Source: Gemmatimonadota bacterium
GTDB lineage: Bacteria; Gemmatimonadota; Gemmatimonadetes; Gemmatimonadales; Gemmatimonadaceae
Assembly (NCBI GenBank): GCA_021299375.1
Contig: JAJTGR010000042.1
Span: forward strand, 1 to 47,318
Direction: 5' to 3'
Length of the DNA: 47,318 nt
Translations under genes and position numbers: made by a program
Part shown: positions 14,694-24,474 of the stretch, piece by piece
Position numbering within the stretch: position 1 is the first letter of the stretch
Layout of the letters: each line of letters opens with the position of its first letter
Notes under the pieces: model-generated
Seen by the model: the letters and a program-made list of their open reading frames with translations, nothing else
What the model was told of the DNA's origin: nothing
Database searches by the model: none

Positions 14694-17600
14694 GCTGGTT
14701 GAGCGGCCTGACTGAATTCGCGGTGAAGCGCTGGCAGTTCACTGTCCTGATCTTCCTCATGTTCGCCGCACTGGGGGTGACCAGCTGGCTGTCCATTGCC
14801 CGCGCCGAGGACCCGGACTTTCCGGTGCCGATCTTCACGGTGATCGCCGTATATCCGGGCGCCTCGCCGGACGACATGGAGCAGCTGGTCAGCGACCCGA
14901 TCGAGAAGGAGCTGCAGTCGCTGGAGGCGGTGAAGAAGCTGGAGAGCACCAGCTCCGATGGGTTGTCGGTGGTGCGTGTCGAATTCGAACCGGACGTGGA
15001 CGCAGACCGCAAGTACGACCAGGTCCTTCGCGAGGTCAACGCCCTGCGGCCGGCACTGCCGGCGTCGCTCCAGCGCCTCGATGTGGAGCGCAACGAGAAC
15101 TCCGACCTCACCGTCTTCCAGGTGGCCATCGTGGCGCCGACGGCGTCGTGGACGGTGATCGACGATGCCGCGAAGGTCGTCGAGGACGCGCTCGAGCGTG
15201 TGCCCGGCGTCAAGCGCGCGGAGCGTGCCGCCGCGCCGCCGCGTGAACTGCAGGTGACGGTGGACCTCGGGCGCCTGGCGCGCCTGGGCCTCACGCCGGG
15301 GCAGGTGCTGAACGCCATCGGGAGCGACAACACGCAGATTCCCGGTGGGTCGGTCGACGTGGGAACGCGCCGCTACAACGTGGCCACGGGCGGACGCTAC
15401 AAAGGTCCCGCCGACGTCGAGCGCACCGTCATCACCGGCGCCGGCGGTGCGGTGGTGCGGGTGCAGGACGTGGCCACGGTGGCGTGGCGCGATGGAGACG
15501 CCGTGCACCTGGCGCGCTACAATGGCCAGCGCGCGATGTGGGTCACCGTGGCGGTGCGAGCGGGGGAGAATGTCTCCACGGTCAAGCGCGCCGTGTGGCG
15601 GGAGCTCGACCGGCTCGAGAAATCGCTGCCAGCCGGCGTCACCATGGCGCGCAGCTTCGATCAGTCAGCCAACGTCGACGCACGGCTGCAGCGCCTGGGA
15701 TGGGACTTCGTCATTGCCATCGGGCTGGTGCTCATCACGCTCCTGCCCCTGGGCGTACGCGCCTCGCTGGTCGTCATGATCTCGATTCCCACATCGCTCG
15801 CCATCGGCGTGCTGCTGCTGTACGTCACGGGCTACTCCATCAACCAGCTGTCGATCGTCGGGTTCGTGATCGCGCTTGGCCTGCTCGTGGACGACTCGGT
15901 GGTGGTGGTGGAAAACATCGCGCGGTTCCTTCGCAGCGGATACTCTCGTACCGCGGCAGCCGTGGAGGCCACCAAGCAGATCGGTGTCGCGGTGCTCGGC
16001 GCCACGGCTACGCTCATCTTCGCCTTCCTGCCGCTGCTCTTTCTGCCGGGGTTGGCGGGTCGGTACATCCGGTCACTCCCGCTGGCGGTGGTGTTCGCCG
16101 TGCTCGCCTCGTTGTTCGTGTCGCTCACCATCATCCCCTGGCTGGCCAGCCGGATCATGCCGCGGGAGGAAGCGGCCGAAGGCAACCGCGTGCTGCAGTG
16201 GTTCGATCGTGGCATCCACCGCACGTACGCGCCCTTGCTGCAGCGCGCCATGGCCTACCCACGCCGGACCCTGGCGCTGTCGTTCGGCCTGGTTGTGGCG
16301 AGCATGGCGCTGATCCCGGCCGTGGGCTTCTCGCTGTTCCCCAAGGCGGGCACGCCGCAATACCACGTGGACATCACCACCCCCGAGGGGACGAGCCTCG
16401 CCGAGACCGACCGGGCCGTGCGCTATGCGGAGGCGGTGATCGGGGCGCACCCGGACACGCGGGCGATCCTTGCCAACATCGGCAAGGACAACCCCGTGGT
16501 CTACTACAATGTCTTCCAGCGTGCCGAGGCGCCGAACCGGGGGCAGCTCATCGTCCTCTTGCATGACTATCACAACACCCGCACGCCGGTGGCGCTGGAC
16601 TCGTTGCGGGCGAAGCTGGCGCTCTACCCCGGGGCACGCATCGAGCTCAAGGAGTTCGAGAACGGTCCACCGATCGATGCCCCCATCGCCATGCGGATCG
16701 AGGGACCGGATCTCGACACGCTCAGTGCCTTGGCGGCCCGCTACGAGGCCGTGCTCGCGAGCACCCCGGGCACGCAGTACGTGAACAATCCCCTGCGCCT
16801 GCGGCGGTCGGACCTGCGGGTCGTGGTGGACAAGCAGAAGTCCGGACTGCTCGGTGTGCCGAGCGCCGACGTGGAGCGTACGCTGCGGCTGGGCGTGGCC
16901 GGACTCGAGGCGGGCACCATCCGTGCCGACAATGGCGACGAGTACCCCATCACGGTACGCATCGCGCACGATGGCCGGCCATCGCCGGACGCGCTCGACC
17001 GGATCTTCGTGGGCAGTGTCACGGGAGCCATGGTACCGCTGACGCAGTTCACAAGCACGCGCTTCGCGGCGTCGCCCACCACGATCGATCATCGGGATCG
17101 CACGCGGGCGGTCACGGTGACCAGCGCCGTGCGCTCAGGCTACAACACCGACGCCGTGACCAAGGTGGTCCTGGCGCGCCTCGACTCCATCCCACTCCCC
17201 AGCGGCTATGTGTTGCGGCCGGCGGGCGAGATCGAGAGCCGTGAGGAGAGCTTCGGCGGTATTGGCGGGGCGATCATCGTGGCGGTGTTCGCCATCCTGG
17301 CCATCCTCGTGCTGGAGTTCCGCGACTTCCGCACCACGCTGGTGGTGGCGAGCGTGATTCCGCTCGGTGTGATGGGCGGCATCGTGGCGCTGTTGCTGAG
17401 CGGCTACACGTTCAGCTTCACGGCGATGATCGGCTTCGTGGCGCTGGTGGGCATCGAGATCAAGACGAGCATCCTGCTGGTGGACTTCACTGACCAGTTG
17501 CGGCACGAGGGCGTCCCACTGGACGAGGCCATCCGCAAGGCAGGGGAAATCCGCTTCCTCCCCATCGTGCTCACGAGCCTCACGGCGATCGGCGGGCTGC

Positions 17601-17797
17601 TGCCACTGGCGTTTCAGGGGTCGGGGCTCTACTCGCCGCTGGCGTGGGTCATCATCGGGGGGTTGGTGAGCAGCACACTCATCGCGCGTCTTGTCACGCC
17701 GGTCATGTACAAGCTGCTGGCGCCGTCGATGGCGGCCACGCCGGCGCCGACGCCGTCTGCGGGATTCGCCCCGTCGGCCATGCCGGTTGTACCATGA
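14690..17797 (+). CDS. RND-family efflux permease (AcrB/HAE1-like)
   Basis: The 1035-residue inner-membrane pump has the full RND layout: helix 1, a large periplasmic loop (about residues 35-330), helices 2-6, helix 7, a second loop (about 545-850) and the last five helices. The proton-relay pair is in GLLVDDSVVVVENI (two Asp in helix 4). The matching Lys is in LVGIEIKTSILLVDF (helix 10). It exports small molecules using the proton gradient. Specificity cannot be read from the sequence. It is translationally coupled to the adaptor gene. No resistance-nodulation substrate clue, such as a heavy-metal motif, was seen. Confidence 0.92.
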   Translation: MSWLSGLTEFAVKRWQFTVLIFLMFAALGVTSWLSIARAEDPDFPVPIFTVIAVYPGASPDDMEQLVSDPIEKELQSLEAVKKLESTSSDGLSVVRVEFEPDVDADRKYDQVLREVNALRPALPASLQRLDVERNENSDLTVFQVAIVAPTASWTVIDDAAKVVEDALERVPGVKRAERAAAPPRELQVTVDLGRLARLGLTPGQVLNAIGSDNTQIPGGSVDVGTRRYNVATGGRYKGPADVERTVITGAGGAVVRVQDVATVAWRDGDAVHLARYNGQRAMWVTVAVRAGENVSTVKRAVWRELDRLEKSLPAGVTMARSFDQSANVDARLQRLGWDFVIAIGLVLITLLPLGVRASLVVMISIPTSLAIGVLLLYVTGYSINQLSIVGFVIALGLLVDDSVVVVENIARFLRSGYSRTAAAVEATKQIGVAVLGATATLIFAFLPLLFLPGLAGRYIRSLPLAVVFAVLASLFVSLTIIPWLASRIMPREEAAEGNRVLQWFDRGIHRTYAPLLQRAMAYPRRTLALSFGLVVASMALIPAVGFSLFPKAGTPQYHVDITTPEGTSLAETDRAVRYAEAVIGAHPDTRAILANIGKDNPVVYYNVFQRAEAPNRGQLIVLLHDYHNTRTPVALDSLRAKLALYPGARIELKEFENGPPIDAPIAMRIEGPDLDTLSALAARYEAVLASTPGTQYVNNPLRLRRSDLRVVVDKQKSGLLGVPSADVERTLRLGVAGLEAGTIRADNGDEYPITVRIAHDGRPSPDALDRIFVGSVTGAMVPLTQFTSTRFAASPTTIDHRDRTRAVTVTSAVRSGYNTDAVTKVVLARLDSIPLPSGYVLRPAGEIESREESFGGIGGAIIVAVFAILAILVLEFRDFRTTLVVASVIPLGVMGGIVALLLSGYTFSFTAMIGFVALVGIEIKTSILLVDFTDQLRHEGVPLDEAIRKAGEIRFLPIVLTSLTAIGGLLPLAFQGSGLYSPLAWVIIGGLVSSTLIARLVTPVMYKLLAPSMAATPAPTPSAGFAPSAMPVVP

Positions 17798-17966
17798 GAG
17801 CGCCCGACGCGTCCGGTACACCGGGCAAGCGCACCCACTGACGTTCCGCCTCGGTTTCGGCGCATGCGAACGGGGCGTCGATGCCGAGGGCGGTGGGGGC
17901 GTTCAGCAGGTGGCTGGCGCGACGTGTCTGGTAGTATGGTGCCCGAGGTCGGCGTGGGGCGCGTGG

Positions 17967-18638
17967 TCATGCCTCGGGCAGGGCGGCGAGCTTGTCGCCG
18001 AGGGCACCGAAGCCGCGGGCCGTGGCGAGCATGGCCGGCGTGGTGCCGTCCTCCATGGTGGCGTGGACGTCGGCACCGCGGGCAATGAAGAGGTCGCAGA
18101 GCGCTTCGTCGCCGCGCGAAGCGGCCAGGTGCAGGGGCGTGATGCGTTGGGCGCCCCAGGCCATGACGTCAGCGCCGGCGAACACGAGGCGGCGTACGAT
18201 GGCGGGGCGGGTGACCCCAGCGAGGGCCGCGTGCAGTGGCGTGTTGCGGGTGGCGTTCGTGGAGTGGGCGTCGAGCGGGGCGCCGTGATCGATGAGCAGG
18301 GCGACGGCGTCTTCCTGACCGAAAAAAGCGGCGAGGTGGAGCGGAGTCCAGCCGTCGCTGCTGCGGCGTACGCGGGCGTCGTCGTCGTGGTGGATGGCAG
18401 TGCGCAGGGCGTCGACGTCGCCCAGCGCAGCGGCTTCACAGGCATCCAGTGGCCGGCCGCGGTGAAGCAGGGGCACCACCTCGGGCGCGCCCACATAGCA
18501 GGCGTGCAGCACCAGCGATTCGCCGCCCGGCGCGCGCATGCCGGCGCGGGCGGAGTCTTCGTCGAGCAACCGGGCGATCGTGACCTGGTCGCGGCTGCGG
18601 ATGGCGGCGATCAGCGCCTCGGGAGCAGTGGGGACCAT
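17967..18638 (-). CDS. Ankyrin-repeat protein
   Basis: The 223-residue protein has no signal peptide and is made of about five to six ankyrin repeats. Clear repeat cores are DGWTPLHLAAFFGQEDAVALLIDHGA, NTPLHAALAG..RRLVFAGADV and ITPLHLAASRGDEALCDLFIARGADV; the last, GTTPAMLATARGF, is less regular. Such proteins bind other proteins; no catalytic domain is present. A TTG two codons earlier (18644) is also in frame. It is convergent with the RND gene across a 169-bp gap in which I see no gene. Confidence 0.85.
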   Translation of the reverse strand: MVPTAPEALIAAIRSRDQVTIARLLDEDSARAGMRAPGGESLVLHACYVGAPEVVPLLHRGRPLDACEAAALGDVDALRTAIHHDDDARVRRSSDGWTPLHLAAFFGQEDAVALLIDHGAPLDAHSTNATRNTPLHAALAGVTRPAIVRRLVFAGADVMAWGAQRITPLHLAASRGDEALCDLFIARGADVHATMEDGTTPAMLATARGFGALGDKLAALPEA

Positions 18639-18991
18639 ACGCAATGCTGAAGCGAGCGGATGCCGTCGTCAACACCCGGGGCTGGGTGGACGGAGCGTAC
18701 CGCACGGCAGTGCTCGTGAGCGGCGGCACTCGTGTACGGTGGCCCGCTTGCAGAGCGGCTGTTCCCCACGGAAGGGAACGGAAGCCGCGAGCGTCGCGGA
18801 GACGGCCAGCTTGGTGCGGGTCGTATCCGTGCATTCCGGGGGGTCCGTTGGTTTCTGTGCGCGATCGGTTCTGATCGGTGCCCTCCCCCGATACAGGGCC
18901 GTGACGGACCCGCCGGCCTGCGCGCGCGGTGCTCGGGATATCTTGTGCCCGACGCCTGCTATCCCTCATCAAGCTCTACGCGCCGTAATCG
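18639..18991. other. Divergent intergenic region without a gene
   Basis: This 353-bp stretch separates the ankyrin gene (minus) from the phosphodiesterase gene (plus). It has no open frame with coding character. It must carry the promoters of both genes. A TATCCC hexamer at about 18959 lies some 27 bases before the phosphodiesterase ATG and is a weak -10 candidate. Confidence 0.6.
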
Positions 18992-20050
18992 ATGAAGATC
19001 TTCGTCCGCCGCCGTGAAGCCCGCTGGGTTCTTGCGGCGAGCCTGCTGGCCCTGCTCGGCGCCTGCCAGCGTCCCGGTTCGGCACGGCTGTTCGGCGAGC
19101 CCTCGGCCCGCCCGATCGTGATCGCCCATCGCGGGGCCAGCGGTCATCGCCCCGAGCACACGCTGGCCGCCTACACGCTGGCGGTGGAGATGGGCGCGGA
19201 CTTCATCGAGCCCGACCTCGTGAGCACGAAGGACGGTGTGCTGGTGGCCCGCCACGAGAACGAGATCGGCGGCACCACCGACGTGGCCGCGAAGTTTCCC
19301 GAGCGCCGCACGCGCAAGGTCATCGACGGCGATACGCTCGATGGCTGGTTCACCGAGGACTTCACGCTCGCCGAGCTGAAGACGCTGCGGGCTAAGGAGC
19401 GGCTGGCGTTCCGGTCGCATGCGTATGACGGCCAGTTCGCGGTGCCCACATTCGATGAGGTGCTGGCGCTCGCCGATTCGCTGGGCAAGGCGCGGGGGCG
19501 GGCCGTGGGGGTGTACCCGGAGACCAAGCATCCCACCTATCATCGCGCCATCGGACTGCCGCTCGAGCCGGCGCTGCGGCGGTCGCTGAAGGCGCGCGGG
19601 CTCGATCGTCGCGACGCGCCGGTGTTCATCCAAAGCTTCGAGGTGGGCAACCTCAAGGCGCTGCGTGCCGAGACGCGGGTGCCGCTCGTGCTGCTGCTGG
19701 CGGGCCCGTCGGTGCCGTACGACCGGGCGCTGGTGGGGGACATGCGCTCGGGTACACAGTGGGTGACGCCCGAGGGGCTGCGGGAGATTGCGTCGTTCGC
19801 CGACGCGATCGGTGTGAATCAGCGCATGCTGGTCGGCGCCGATTCGTCGAGCGTACCCACCACCATGGTGCGCGATGCGCACGCCGCCGGGCTGCGGGTG
19901 CATGTGTGGACGATGCGCTCGGAGCCGGCGTTCCTGGCCAAGCGCTATGGCGGCGATCCGGTGGCTGAGGTGCGGGAGATGGTGCGGTTGGGGGTGGATG
20001 GAATTTTTGGGGACTTTCCGGATGTCGTGGTCGACGGAGTACGGCGCTAA
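18992..20050 (+). CDS. Glycerophosphodiester phosphodiesterase lipoprotein (GlpQ-like)
   Basis: The protein has 352 residues. A lipoprotein signal ends in LLALLGAC (Cys about residue 25). The GDPD domain starts at IVIAHRGASGHRPEHTLAAY, with the catalytic His and the Arg/Glu that bind the phosphate and metal. It continues with GADFIEPDLVSTKDGVLVARHENEI, holding the metal-binding Glu/Asp and the second His. EVGNLKAL and GLRVHVWTMRSEP near the end fit the TIM barrel. The length and the insert (VAAKFPERRTRKVIDGDTL) match periplasmic GlpQ rather than cytosolic UgpQ. It releases glycerol-3-phosphate from lipid head-group diesters. Confidence 0.9.
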   Translation: MKIFVRRREARWVLAASLLALLGACQRPGSARLFGEPSARPIVIAHRGASGHRPEHTLAAYTLAVEMGADFIEPDLVSTKDGVLVARHENEIGGTTDVAAKFPERRTRKVIDGDTLDGWFTEDFTLAELKTLRAKERLAFRSHAYDGQFAVPTFDEVLALADSLGKARGRAVGVYPETKHPTYHRAIGLPLEPALRRSLKARGLDRRDAPVFIQSFEVGNLKALRAETRVPLVLLLAGPSVPYDRALVGDMRSGTQWVTPEGLREIASFADAIGVNQRMLVGADSSSVPTTMVRDAHAAGLRVHVWTMRSEPAFLAKRYGGDPVAEVREMVRLGVDGIFGDFPDVVVDGVRR

Positions 20051-20246
20051 TGCACGGATCGATGTTGCCCAGATACTGCGCGTGATTCCCAGCGATTCGC
20101 GGCAGGTGCTTCCTGGACGCCCCTGTTTCTCGTAGGCTCAGCTCCGAGGCGATTGGATCAGGGACGGCGATTCGTGGGGGCTCGTAGGGCCGAGAGGTAG
20201 AAAGTGCCGCAGTCAACTCGAAACCCCTTTCTTCGGGTGGTCCGCG

Positions 20247-20477
20247 ATGAGAAGCCTTCGCATGCTTGGTCTGGTTATGGCAGGGACGTCGCTCGCTGCA
20301 GCACCGCTAGGCGCGGCTTGTGCGCCAGACGCGGGTAACCCTCGACTTGTATACTGCACGGTGTGCAGTACCCACCCGACAACGGGAAAGGTCACGTGCT
20401 GCACCTCGCTGTTCTACGACGGTGAGTACCAGTCCCATCGATGCGACTCGGGCGGCGAGGAGTCACCTCAAGGCTGA
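20247..20477 (+). CDS. Small secreted cysteine-rich peptide, unknown function
   Basis: The 76-residue product has a signal peptide (MRSLRMLGLVMAGTSLAAAP, then LGAAC). The mature part of about 52 residues contains six cysteines (25, 37, 40, 51, 52, 66) in the order C, CTVC, CC, C, and ends in an acidic GGEES tail. I do not recognise a family. It lies 87 bases upstream of a lipoprotein gene in the same direction. This resembles the Bacteroidota pairing of short secreted Cys peptides with propeller lipoproteins (NVEALA type), but no sequence identity is claimed. Base composition is less GC-rich than that of the neighbours. No clear ribosome site is present. Confidence 0.55.
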   Translation: MRSLRMLGLVMAGTSLAAAPLGAACAPDAGNPRLVYCTVCSTHPTTGKVTCCTSLFYDGEYQSHRCDSGGEESPQG

Positions 20478-20564
20478 ATCATCACCCCGGTAGTTGCATC
20501 GGGTTCGGTCCGCGCCCCGACCGAACGCGAATGTGGTCATCTTCGCAATCATGAAGAGCCCCCA

Positions 20565-21611
20565 ATGCGGAAGATCGCGACGACTCTCCTTCGCTTCGCA
20601 ACCGCTTGCCTGCCGGCCCTTACGATGGGCTGCGACAGCGGAACCATTCAACAAGGCCATGTTAAGCGGTCATGCCTCGACGCCTTTATCGACACGTCCC
20701 TAGCTCGCTCGCGTGTGCCCAGCCTCGACGATCACGACTTCATCGGTGGGGTCGCACGGGTGCCTGGCGGTTTCGTTGGCCTCGACCTGCGCGCGGGGCA
20801 GGTCGTCCTTTTCGATGGCACAGGGGCGAGTCGGCGCGTGTTCGGACGGACAGGCCAGGGTCCGCTGGAGTTTCAACCGTTTGCCCTTAGCGAGCGCCTG
20901 TTGATTCGCGATGCGCGTTGGATCGATGCGCGCGGTACGGATTTGGTCGTCTTCGACGGTCGGCGCCTGCTGTTCGGCGATACCACCGGCTTTCGGCACG
21001 CCGTGAACATCCCGACTACCGTGGTCAGCGGATTCAATCAGATTCATCAGATTCGATGGCTCGATGCCGAACGCGTGGTGCTCGCCTACGAACGTGCGCC
21101 GTCATGGGAGGCACAGGGCGCCGATCGCGGATCGTTCGAGTTTCTGCTGGTGCAACGACGCAGCGGCGACGTCACGGAGTGGGCGCGTTTCAGAACACTA
21201 CCGTGGCCACGCAATGCCATGGGCCGTGTGGGGCGCGGTGCGGCCGAAGCGCAGCCGAGCGTGGACGTGCGCGGAACGTGCCTGGTCTATGCGGACGGAC
21301 ACACCGATTCTCTCTGGATTGTCGATCGGGCGCGTGGCGATTCGCTCGCAATGCGCATCGCACTCCCGGAGCGATTCGCCGAGGATATGTCCGCGGACGA
21401 GTACCGACGTGTGGGAGTCCCGGAAGGCGCCATCCTGCCGATACGCCATGCCGCGCGCATCTCTCGGCTTGCCGTCGATAGTGGCGGTCGGGTGTGGCTG
21501 AGGCCCTCCGCTCCGCGCTACCGTGGAGAGGTGTGGCGGCTCGACGTCGGTATGCAAACCGTCGTCTCCGATACCCTGATCACGCCGTTCGTCATGACGC
21601 CGTTTCCGTAG
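20565..21611 (+). CDS. Lipoprotein with probable 6-bladed beta-propeller fold
   Basis: The protein has 348 residues. A lipoprotein signal ends in LTMGC (Cys 23). The rest has repeated short beta strands with GGVARVPGGFVGLDLRAGQVVLFDG, then GRTGQGPLEFQPF, DLVVFDGRRLLF and SGGRVWLRPSAPRYRGEVWRLD. This GxGPGEF-like text and the blade spacing recall the 6-bladed propeller (NHL/TolB-like) lipoproteins common in Bacteroidota and Gemmatimonadota. No catalytic residues are evident. It follows the small Cys-rich peptide gene and shares its lower GC. The two may be a transferred pair. Confidence 0.55.
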   Translation: MRKIATTLLRFATACLPALTMGCDSGTIQQGHVKRSCLDAFIDTSLARSRVPSLDDHDFIGGVARVPGGFVGLDLRAGQVVLFDGTGASRRVFGRTGQGPLEFQPFALSERLLIRDARWIDARGTDLVVFDGRRLLFGDTTGFRHAVNIPTTVVSGFNQIHQIRWLDAERVVLAYERAPSWEAQGADRGSFEFLLVQRRSGDVTEWARFRTLPWPRNAMGRVGRGAAEAQPSVDVRGTCLVYADGHTDSLWIVDRARGDSLAMRIALPERFAEDMSADEYRRVGVPEGAILPIRHAARISRLAVDSGGRVWLRPSAPRYRGEVWRLDVGMQTVVSDTLITPFVMTPFP

Positions 21612-21648
21612 CGCTATCGGAGTTCCCGCCGTTCGCCGTCAAAAGGCG

Positions 21649-21654
21649 TAGTTT
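21649..21654 (+). promoter_or_regulatory. -10-like hexamer TAGTTT, probable leaderless start of ppc
   Basis: TAGTTT lies 5 bases before the ppc ATG (21660) with no Shine-Dalgarno sequence between. A transcript starting there would have almost no leader. No clear -35 element is visible. Confidence 0.4.
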
Positions 21655-21659
21655 GCGGC

Positions 21660-24443
21660 ATGACCGTGCCTGCGACCGACAAGGACCTCCCCCTCCGCGA
21701 AGACATCCGCCTGCTCGGCCGCCTGCTCGGCGATGCCGTGCGCGCACAGGAGGGGGCACCGGCGTTCGAGCTGGTGGAGGCCGTGCGCCAGGCCGCCGTG
21801 CGCTTCGCGCGCGAAGGACACGCCGAAGACCGGGCCCGATTGCACGACCTGCTCGACAACTTGCCGCCGGATACGGCGCTGCGCGTGGTCCGCGCGTTCG
21901 CGTACTTCCTGCAGCTCGCCAACATCGCCGAGGATTCGCACCGCGCGCGGCGACGCCGTGCGCATGAGCACATGGGGTCGCCGCCGCGTGCAGGCACGCT
22001 GGCCTTTGCCATCGACGCCGTGCGCGAGGCACTGGGCAATGACGATGCGGCGGCAGCGCGGCTATCCGACTTCTTTCGCCACGCGCTCGTCTCGCCGGTG
22101 CTCACGGCGCACCCCACCGAGGTGCAGCGGCAGAGCACCCTCAAGGCGCTGCAGCAGATCGCCGCCCTGCTCGAGCAGCGCGACCGGATGGCGCTCACCC
22201 CCGACGAGCGGGTGGACACTGAGGCCGAGCTCACCCGCCAGGTGCTGACGCTCTGGCAGACGCGGCTCGTGCGCGGGGAGCGGTTGCGCGTGATCGATGA
22301 AGTGAAGAATGGCGTCGCGTACTTCCGGAGCACCTTCTTCACCGAAGTGCCGCGGCTCTATGCCTCGACCGAGGCGCTGGTGCGCGCCCGTTTCCCCGAC
22401 ATGACGTGGCAGCCCGGCACCTTCCTGCAGGTGGGGAGCTGGATCGGCGGCGATCGCGATGGCAACCCGTACGTCACCGGCGAGATCCTGCAGGAGACGC
22501 TGCGCCTGCAGGCTGCGGCGGCGTTCGACTTCTATCTGGGCGAGGTGCACACGCTGGGGCAGGCCCTGTCGATTTCCCGCGCCCTGCGTCCGGCCACGGC
22601 GGCGCTGGAGGCGCTCGCCGCGCTGTCGCCCGACACGTCGGTGCAGCGGGCCGATGAACCCTACCGCCGCGCCCTGAGCGGCGTGTACGCCCGTCTCGCC
22701 GCCACCATGCGTGCCCTTGGCCTGCCGGCGCCCGTGCGGGCAGCCCTTGGTGAAGCGGCGCCGTACGCCCAGGCGGGGGATCTCCGCGCCGACCTCGACA
22801 CCGTGCGGGCGTCGCTCGAGCATGCGGGGCTCTCATTGCTTGCCGACGGCCAGCTGCGCCGGCTGATCACCGCCGTCGATGTGTTCGGCTTTCATCTCGC
22901 ACCACTCGACCTGCGGCAGAACGCCGATGTGCACGAACGGGTGGTGGCCGACCTGCTGGCGCGGGCCGGTGTGTGCGCCGACTATCGCGCGCGCGATGAA
23001 GCGGCGCGCGTGGCGCTGCTGACGAAGGAGTTGCAGGGTACGCGCCCGCTGTATTCGCCGCACCTGTCGTACGCGCCGGATACGACCAGCGAGCTGCACA
23101 TCGTGTTCACCGCCCGCGCCATGCGTGCGCGCTACGGGGCGGCGGCGATTCCGCACTACGTGATCTCCAAGTGCGATGGTGTGTCCGATCTGCTCGAGGT
23201 GGCGCTGCTGCTCAAGGAGGCGGGGCTGGCCTCCGGCGGCGACACGCCGGCGCTTGGGCTCGACATCGTCCCACTCTTCGAGACCATCGCCGACTTGCGC
23301 CGCGCGGGGGAGACGATGCGGGCCGCGTTCGCGCTGCCCGCCTACCGCGCGCTCGTGCGCGCCCGCGACGACATGCAGGAAGTCATGCTGGGGTACTCCG
23401 ACAGCAACAAGGACGGCGGGTTCCTGACATCGGGGTGGGAACTGTACCAGGCGGAGCTGGCGCTGATGCGCGTGGTCGCGGCGCACGGCGTGCGCCTCCG
23501 ACTGTTCCACGGTCGCGGTGGCTCCGTGGGACGCGGCGGCGGGCCCAGCTACGACGCCATCCTGGCGCAGCCCTCGGGGGCGGTCACGGGGCAGATTCGC
23601 ATCACCGAGCAGGGTGAGGTGATCGCCTCCAAGTACGCCACGGCCGACGTGGGGCGGCGCAATCTCGAACTCCTCGTGGCGGCTACACTCGAAGCCACGC
23701 TTCTCGATCACGAGAACGAGTCGGGGCGGGCCGAGGTGTACCATCCGGTGATGGAGCGGCTCTCGGCGCTTGCGTTCTCGGCGTATCGCGCGCTCGTGTA
23801 CGAGACGCCGCGCTTCACGCAGTACTTCCGGGAGTCGACACCGCTGGCCGAGATCGCCACGCTCAACATCGGCAGCCGGCCGGCGTCCCGCACGGCGTCG
23901 GATCGCATCGAGGATCTGCGTGCCATTCCCTGGGTGTTTGCCTGGGCGCAGTGCCGGTGCATGCTGCCGGGGTGGTACGGCTTCGGCAGTGCGGTGTCGC
24001 AGTGGCTGCAGGACACGCCCGACGGCCTGCCGGTGCTGCAGCGCATGGCGCAACAGTGGCCGTTCTTCCGCACCTTGCTCAGCAACGTGGACATGGTGCT
24101 CGCCAAGAGTGACCTGCGGGTGGCGTCGCGCTACGCCGAACTGGTCACCGACGCGGCGCTACGGGCGCACGTGTTCGGGCAGATCGAAGCCGAATGGCAT
24201 CGCACGCGTGAGGCGCTGCGGCACATCACGGGGCAGGATGCGTTCCTCGCCGACAACCCGCTGCTGGCGCGATCGATGGAGAACCGGTTTCCCTACATGG
24301 ACCCGCTCAACCACCTGCAGATCGCGCTGCTGGCGCGGCACCGCGCGCATGTCGCGGCGGGTGTCGCCGCCGACGAGCTGGTACGGCGCGGGATTCACAT
24401 CACCATCAACGGCATCGCGGCGGGGCTGCGGAACAGCGGGTGA
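21660..24443 (+). CDS. ppc: Phosphoenolpyruvate carboxylase
   Basis: The 927-residue enzyme has the full bacterial PEPC length. Key blocks are VLTAHPTEVQRQ (catalytic His), GSWIGGDRDGNPYVT, the Lys/Arg block GYSDSNKDGGFLTSGWELY, LFHGRGGSVGRGGGPSYDAI (glycine loop with catalytic Arg), GQIRITEQGEVIASKYA and the invariant C-terminal GLRNSG. It carboxylates phosphoenolpyruvate to oxaloacetate and refills the citric acid cycle. Family enzymes are often allosterically controlled by aspartate and acetyl-CoA. The gene stands alone and is convergent with the desaturase gene. Confidence 0.97.
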   Translation: MTVPATDKDLPLREDIRLLGRLLGDAVRAQEGAPAFELVEAVRQAAVRFAREGHAEDRARLHDLLDNLPPDTALRVVRAFAYFLQLANIAEDSHRARRRRAHEHMGSPPRAGTLAFAIDAVREALGNDDAAAARLSDFFRHALVSPVLTAHPTEVQRQSTLKALQQIAALLEQRDRMALTPDERVDTEAELTRQVLTLWQTRLVRGERLRVIDEVKNGVAYFRSTFFTEVPRLYASTEALVRARFPDMTWQPGTFLQVGSWIGGDRDGNPYVTGEILQETLRLQAAAAFDFYLGEVHTLGQALSISRALRPATAALEALAALSPDTSVQRADEPYRRALSGVYARLAATMRALGLPAPVRAALGEAAPYAQAGDLRADLDTVRASLEHAGLSLLADGQLRRLITAVDVFGFHLAPLDLRQNADVHERVVADLLARAGVCADYRARDEAARVALLTKELQGTRPLYSPHLSYAPDTTSELHIVFTARAMRARYGAAAIPHYVISKCDGVSDLLEVALLLKEAGLASGGDTPALGLDIVPLFETIADLRRAGETMRAAFALPAYRALVRARDDMQEVMLGYSDSNKDGGFLTSGWELYQAELALMRVVAAHGVRLRLFHGRGGSVGRGGGPSYDAILAQPSGAVTGQIRITEQGEVIASKYATADVGRRNLELLVAATLEATLLDHENESGRAEVYHPVMERLSALAFSAYRALVYETPRFTQYFRESTPLAEIATLNIGSRPASRTASDRIEDLRAIPWVFAWAQCRCMLPGWYGFGSAVSQWLQDTPDGLPVLQRMAQQWPFFRTLLSNVDMVLAKSDLRVASRYAELVTDAALRAHVFGQIEAEWHRTREALRHITGQDAFLADNPLLARSMENRFPYMDPLNHLQIALLARHRAHVAAGVAADELVRRGIHITINGIAAGLRNSG

Positions 24444-24474
24444 CGGTTCGGTCTTCGTTGAGACTGGAGGCTTG

